From assembly GCF_003390325.1 (NCBI RefSeq), contig NZ_QUOK01000003.1, positions 434,001 to 498,000 of the forward strand: a stretch of 64,000 bases of DNA. The letters run 5' to 3'. Below, piece by piece: positions 63,101-64,000 of the stretch (position 1 is its first letter; every line of letters starts with the position of its first letter). The position numbers were made by a program, and so were the translations under genes. The notes under the pieces were generated by a model. It made no database searches, was not told the origin of the DNA, and saw only the letters and a program-made list of their open reading frames with translations. The DNA comes from Rhodohalobacter sp. SW132. Its GTDB lineage: Bacteria > Bacteroidota > Rhodothermia > Balneolales > Balneolaceae.

Positions 63101-64000
63101 TGGTACCATTGCAGATGTTTTAGCAGGGGTAATGTTTTTAATACCAGATTTTAAGGTTGGAGCGTCGGGATTTGGTGGAAGTCCACATTTTGCAGCCGAA
63201 CCACCTACAGGTAATAAAATAGGAGAATCTACTGGTAGGATGGCAAATGGATTGTATAATGTAGCTACTATATTGGATAAATCAGCAGCAATGTCAAATA
63301 CTATTGCAAGTTACCAACGAAGGCAGGAGGAATGGGACTTTCAGAAAGAAATAGCTGAACAAGAAAAAATACAATTAGAAGAACAAATTGAAGCTGCAAA
63401 TATTAGAATTAATATTGCAGAAAAAGAATTATCAAATCAAGAATTGCAAACAGAAAACGCTAAAGAAGTTGAAGACTTTATGAAGTCCAAATATACGAAC
63501 AAAGAGCTGTATCAGTGGATGATTGGACAAATTTCGCAAGTATATTTCAAAAGCTATCAATTGGCTTATGATTTGGCAAAAAGAGCAGAAAGGTGTTATC
63601 GTTTTGAATTAGGAATTCAAGATTCTAACTTCATAAAGTTTGGTTATTGGGATAGCCTTAAAAAGGGACTACTCTCTGGAGATAACCTTCAGCATGATTT
63701 AAGGCGTTTGGAAAACTCTTACCTGGAGCAAAACCGGAGAGAACTGGAATTGACCAAACATATTTCCTTGGCATTGTTAGACCCATTAGCTTTGATTAAG
63801 TTGCGGGAAACTGGCAAATGCTTCTTCTCTCTACCGGAAGAAATATTTGATTTGGACTATCCAGGACATTATTTCAGGCGGATCAAATCTGTTAGCATTT
63901 CTTTACCCTGTGTAGCAGGACCGTACACTACTATTTCATGTTCGTTACGTTTGTTGAACAATCGCATCCGTGTTAAAACCGGACTTGCCGATGGCTATGT
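54114..64000 (+). CDS. Tc toxin TcA2, unsplit, 3'-truncated by window end
   Basis: Full-type TcA read as one open frame of at least 3,295 codons from ATG 54114 to the window edge. N-terminus: three Ig/CarboxypepD_reg-like modules (YKIEGQIIERTSGKL; YTVQGTITDQNNKPIKGLLV; LMVSGKIQLQDGQAARRFFV), about 1-310. Helical shell with CECKHCRSVYSPAAYFTDLL near 767. A threefold repeat (residues about 1,417-1,644) is inserted in the shell. The neuraminidase-like region begins WMRKYRVWEANRKVFLYPEN near 2,030. YSPYNWELFYHTPLMIANSL (about 2,590) opens the channel domain, with pore helices (LLSALEKKDAEQLALLRQGH near 2,910), a hydrophobic tip (VLAGVMFLIPDFKV near 3,002) and the TcB-binding start DYPGHYFRRIKSVSISLPCV near 3,250. 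Unlike TcA1 it is not split and lacks the L7/L12-like and PA14-like parts. Partner of BC2. Confidence 0.95.
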   Translation, partial: MPTYKIEGQIIERTSGKLITKAQVTLTVKFNGQTIQETKAKVEQDGFFRMSFYNEFIQLGTKANFRVEDQNGKNLPTDFSLALRPGRQLVRVKIPVTVPGKQYTVQGTITDQNNKPIKGLLVKAFSLNPQTPENLLGIPVYTDDKGRYKITYKDGDFRIGDRESGGANIIIQVFSPEGKLLGRSNRHDNSPQHTTINMKVDYTPVTETEKELMVSGKIQLQDGQAARRFFVQAFDKDLRSEELLGEGITDSKGTYAITYSSTSFIRAERGNADVFIKVFDPKNRPVGVSDILFNAPARATVDFQVKADEVQPLSEFELVRLFVSPLLTDIAINKLDESDKHQDISFLSGETGYSKDQIQHFVQAHYFEADSKIDAPFWYVVLGISFYEDVVFNNLEEQRGQISERLSQLDERSLRKELRIAFTTNKIETVSEEVVERWIQLYNDHVATLEVTTKDTFTKKALEEVGINGKEKQVKFAKAFNKYKTFSPELIDELKKDRFKVSEINNLQTSYELSGFTNADFEMVKSIKRNFDVREPRDIRLLAKKSQKEWTDLVKESSGSNPLQVPLDLVIPKDQKKDFTEIYGKTLHKQFSTAFPTMAFSGSLDRAMESQTVSGLKNPRKVKKVIDSNPDFEFLTTPIDEFARKNDDLKKDENLKLEFKAVQRVFKLTPDFQATNTLMKDNLHSAHGIYKMGESEFIRKYENEPGFTRERARTTWRKAEATHAATTVLIAELQATQNAGAIAAFNVGNDAVSDFPNWNNLFKGGDVCECKHCRSVYSPAAYFTDLLMFLKERRPNGIPVKDILFNRRPDLGYLELNCENANVTLPYIDVVNEVLEAVVADGENDKELPGFTTIDDSDLELAKEDVFTALQGEKLSIGENIHLARIGSTDNWVLHSDTITYLLKKKGGSNYFARILRNTKAKSDELRANPQYVNPVAYQKLSAAKFPFALPFDLFGEEVKASFDKVKINRWELMQLFKGNTAPNNATEGEVAAVYFGISVPDEKDIILQASPATQFEHWGENSNTTLLDNMKNVKTFLRVTGLEYNQLLTLLDLQFINQGETMQIAHLDPTCDTDQKEIMPLDVAALDRINRFLRLWRKLGWKMWEVELVIRQDKIGNGSLNESFLINLMYLVELKNKLGKKVSVEQVCSLFGNLNTTNRFTELHEKSADAIYQDLFLNKKLINPPDLAFEIPLVDQNHPDFVAANVSLIKDHKSVVQAALKLKEADLDIYLNLTKRSDGSLYIPNGVDGDLLLPHLSFLYRHSFLANSLKIKAADWTTFLKIYNADVEVFTDPKSACDFIDDINLIQSSEFKMDELNYLLAADLTAKAAYREATAIRFLISLRNSLQEITKEYDPDKYEFLQTPSPNDIESLESLLRNLLLKNNLTEGTIELILGILKNSTPRVAEALIEVPDFQFPEAITGDPGNIPIQYQENPAIEFSGVMSNDMRNTLLTDSSIPASIRSDEDYMKAIQKLYDQSQGGNDFLPNVVTTKIILANNKFPDTITGAPHHIPIQYQRNPKLIFTGLMTDTVRDELLGNTSIPIDVRNNPDYQAAIQKVYDESQHDLLNLKFFNPEFKTALENVTVDFEKDLPRETALKVSFNAEDKQLVVIGILSQKEKELLDALDSDPAYLAAINNIYLQQSAGGYSPKELWVDPTDLNISTDNFYSENLALAIRGNGTSSNSLLNYFKEKETESAIIQQLSNQFGIAQNMTKKLINDYQLIGTETIFDHLKDTFAGSLGVVDYAGFKDTFDTLYWLHRVSLFINKWELDFEKLEWLYTYHTPTQTMDFASLPADDTGTIASLVHILRTENLLKLNSRFNDEEISILSIIGKLHKGDYADIEDFAGELEMLTDWNATDVDDWVNSIDLSYHTDYLLAENWMRLYESMKILEQLNAGTMIAIDYANPTMGESESLTLKQLLRSKYGAESWLTISTEIQDVLRERKRDALAAYLLAQPQPADSPSGKWENTNDLYAYYLLDIEMSSCMLTSRLVQASGSIQLFVQRSFMGLEPEVPVKSDGDDGDSAWRWWKWMRKYRVWEANRKVFLYPENWIEPELRPDKSSFFQDLENELLQNEVNQLNVEQAYLNYLDKLNEVARLDIAAFYHEDDAEQTLVHVFGRTAGAVPHIYYYRQYDYRRWTPWKKIEVDIVGDHLIPLVVNKRLFLYWPEFREEPDDAMNNNVPIPDGDDDNFSLPPTYKKTQIRLATTELRNGKWLPKKVSNDYFETNAYTGHFNSGKMEFYVLDKKELNGKLGIKFTYPELEGQSWTQSYDTFELFGCEGLPVKSDPRLNGISEQVTWPFPRILNNLDYIEKEAGQVSNPESDFELEENSRFSINQRLLLLQKTPTFHKSYFAWQTSYLDRLLEGFEVILRNFMDRSSYARNGSWLPFFYADRKKTFMAFPMLDFGRYREETSVVLGEQSGTRQYYYPEIKAFFRNYLLTLEGNIRTTLDSTDFTVYTDAQRVAMANVLANLLNEDPYTSISIEGLIELIVRFYMTIYRFYFGAISAGLFNERKYHFKNYYHPFVCDFIKLVYNPAQGIPALMSRNTQMKNSGFNFGKMYDPTNQVYDYDIGGAYPEEIVDFSADGSYSPYNWELFYHTPLMIANSLSKNQRFEEAMEWYHYIFNPIGVEGTLADGTMAGSPQKYWITKPFFLTTDEKYNEQRIDTILRMIAGDTTTDNFSSQLKADLEAQVKDWRYHPFEPHRIAQYRNVAYQKTVFMKYLDNLIAWGDHLFKQDSMESINEATQLYILAAELLGPRPKNISPQVVPPIETFNELEEDFDDFSNAYIEMENHIPSMSEDGIDGETVAPIPTLYFCIPPNDKIFGYWDTVVDRLYKIRNCMNIEGVVRQLSLFEPEIDPGALVKAVAGGMDISSALADLNAPLPYYRFNTLLQKANEVCNDVKALGNALLSALEKKDAEQLALLRQGHELQLLNALKEVRELQIEETRKNLDGLKENLELTKIKIDYYGSKEFMNAGEIVATVLNSTSIASHTAGTIADVLAGVMFLIPDFKVGASGFGGSPHFAAEPPTGNKIGESTGRMANGLYNVATILDKSAAMSNTIASYQRRQEEWDFQKEIAEQEKIQLEEQIEAANIRINIAEKELSNQELQTENAKEVEDFMKSKYTNKELYQWMIGQISQVYFKSYQLAYDLAKRAERCYRFELGIQDSNFIKFGYWDSLKKGLLSGDNLQHDLRRLENSYLEQNRRELELTKHISLALLDPLALIKLRETGKCFFSLPEEIFDLDYPGHYFRRIKSVSISLPCVAGPYTTISCSLRLLNNRIRVKTGLADGY
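58362..59045 (+). repeat. Threefold about 64-residue repeat inside TcA2
   Basis: Repeat 1 (58362-58553) and repeat 2 (58614-58805) are each exactly 64 codons and align directly: FPEAITG / FPDTITG, NIPIQYQENPAIEFSGVM / HIPIQYQRNPKLIFTGLM, DYMKAIQKLYDQSQ / DYQAAIQKVYDESQ. A shorter, more divergent third copy (58887-59045) keeps LVVIGILSQKEKELLDAL and AYLAAINNIYLQQS. TcA1 has no counterpart; it carries a PA14-like domain near the equivalent place in the shell. Candidate receptor-binding module. Confidence 0.85.

Noticed and set aside
1..64000. CRISPR arrays, insertion sequences with intact transposase, rRNA genes
   Set aside because: None seen. The repeats near 9.7-10.4 kb are too long and too few for a CRISPR array, and no transposase frame is present.

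Overview
The window looks like chromosome of a Bacteroidota/Balneolota-type marine or soil bacterium. This rests on several lipoprotein signal peptides ending in S/N-Cys, FG-GAP/UnbV and ThuA-sugar dehydrogenase lipoproteins, a 6-bladed beta-propeller lipoprotein, weak or absent Shine-Dalgarno sequences and moderate G+C with AT-rich intergenic DNA. The phylum is an inference; there is no rRNA or species marker here.

Left part (1-20,690) is ordinary chromosome: two FG-GAP/VCBS lipoproteins, a large ThuA-sugar dehydrogenase-PKD-cytochrome c lipoprotein, a hairpin-rich duplicated intergenic repeat (about 9,600-10,410), a 6-bladed propeller lipoprotein, dnaB, a second PQQ-type sugar dehydrogenase, a fatty-acid degradation pair (FadN-like bifunctional enzyme and long-chain acyl-CoA ligase), a hotdog thioesterase, a small YgaP-type membrane protein and tRNA-Leu(CAA) with a clear terminator.

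Right part (about 20,700-64,000) is an accessory region dominated by two tandem Tc (toxin complex, ABC-toxin) loci. Each has a TcB-TcC fusion (SpvB/TcdB/RHS, about 2,630 aa) followed by a very large TcA. Locus 1 is BC1 (21,441-29,369) and a TcA encoded as two ORFs (2,407 + 1,082 aa). Locus 2 is BC2 (45,880-53,751) and an unsplit TcA running off the window (54,114->64,000). The two BC proteins are closely similar up to the RHS-core cleavage region and then carry unrelated C-terminal tips, the likely payloads. The two TcA proteins differ in their N-terminal modules and in the domains inserted in the helical shell (PA14-like in locus 1; a threefold about 64-aa repeat in locus 2), so they probably have different receptor specificity. 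TcA1 starts with a domain that reads like the C-terminal domain of ribosomal protein L7/L12.

Between the loci lie a decayed tyrosine-integrase end (about 40,411-40,690) and a minus-strand signalling cluster: a GAF-PAS-PAS HisKA_2 kinase, an RsbQ-like alpha/beta hydrolase and a PAS histidine kinase directly downstream of it. Together with the tRNA-Leu on the left border, the integrase remnant suggests an old genomic island, although no att repeat was found by eye. Short pieces of apparently once-coding sequence lie between BC and A in both loci and may be debris of displaced toxin tips.
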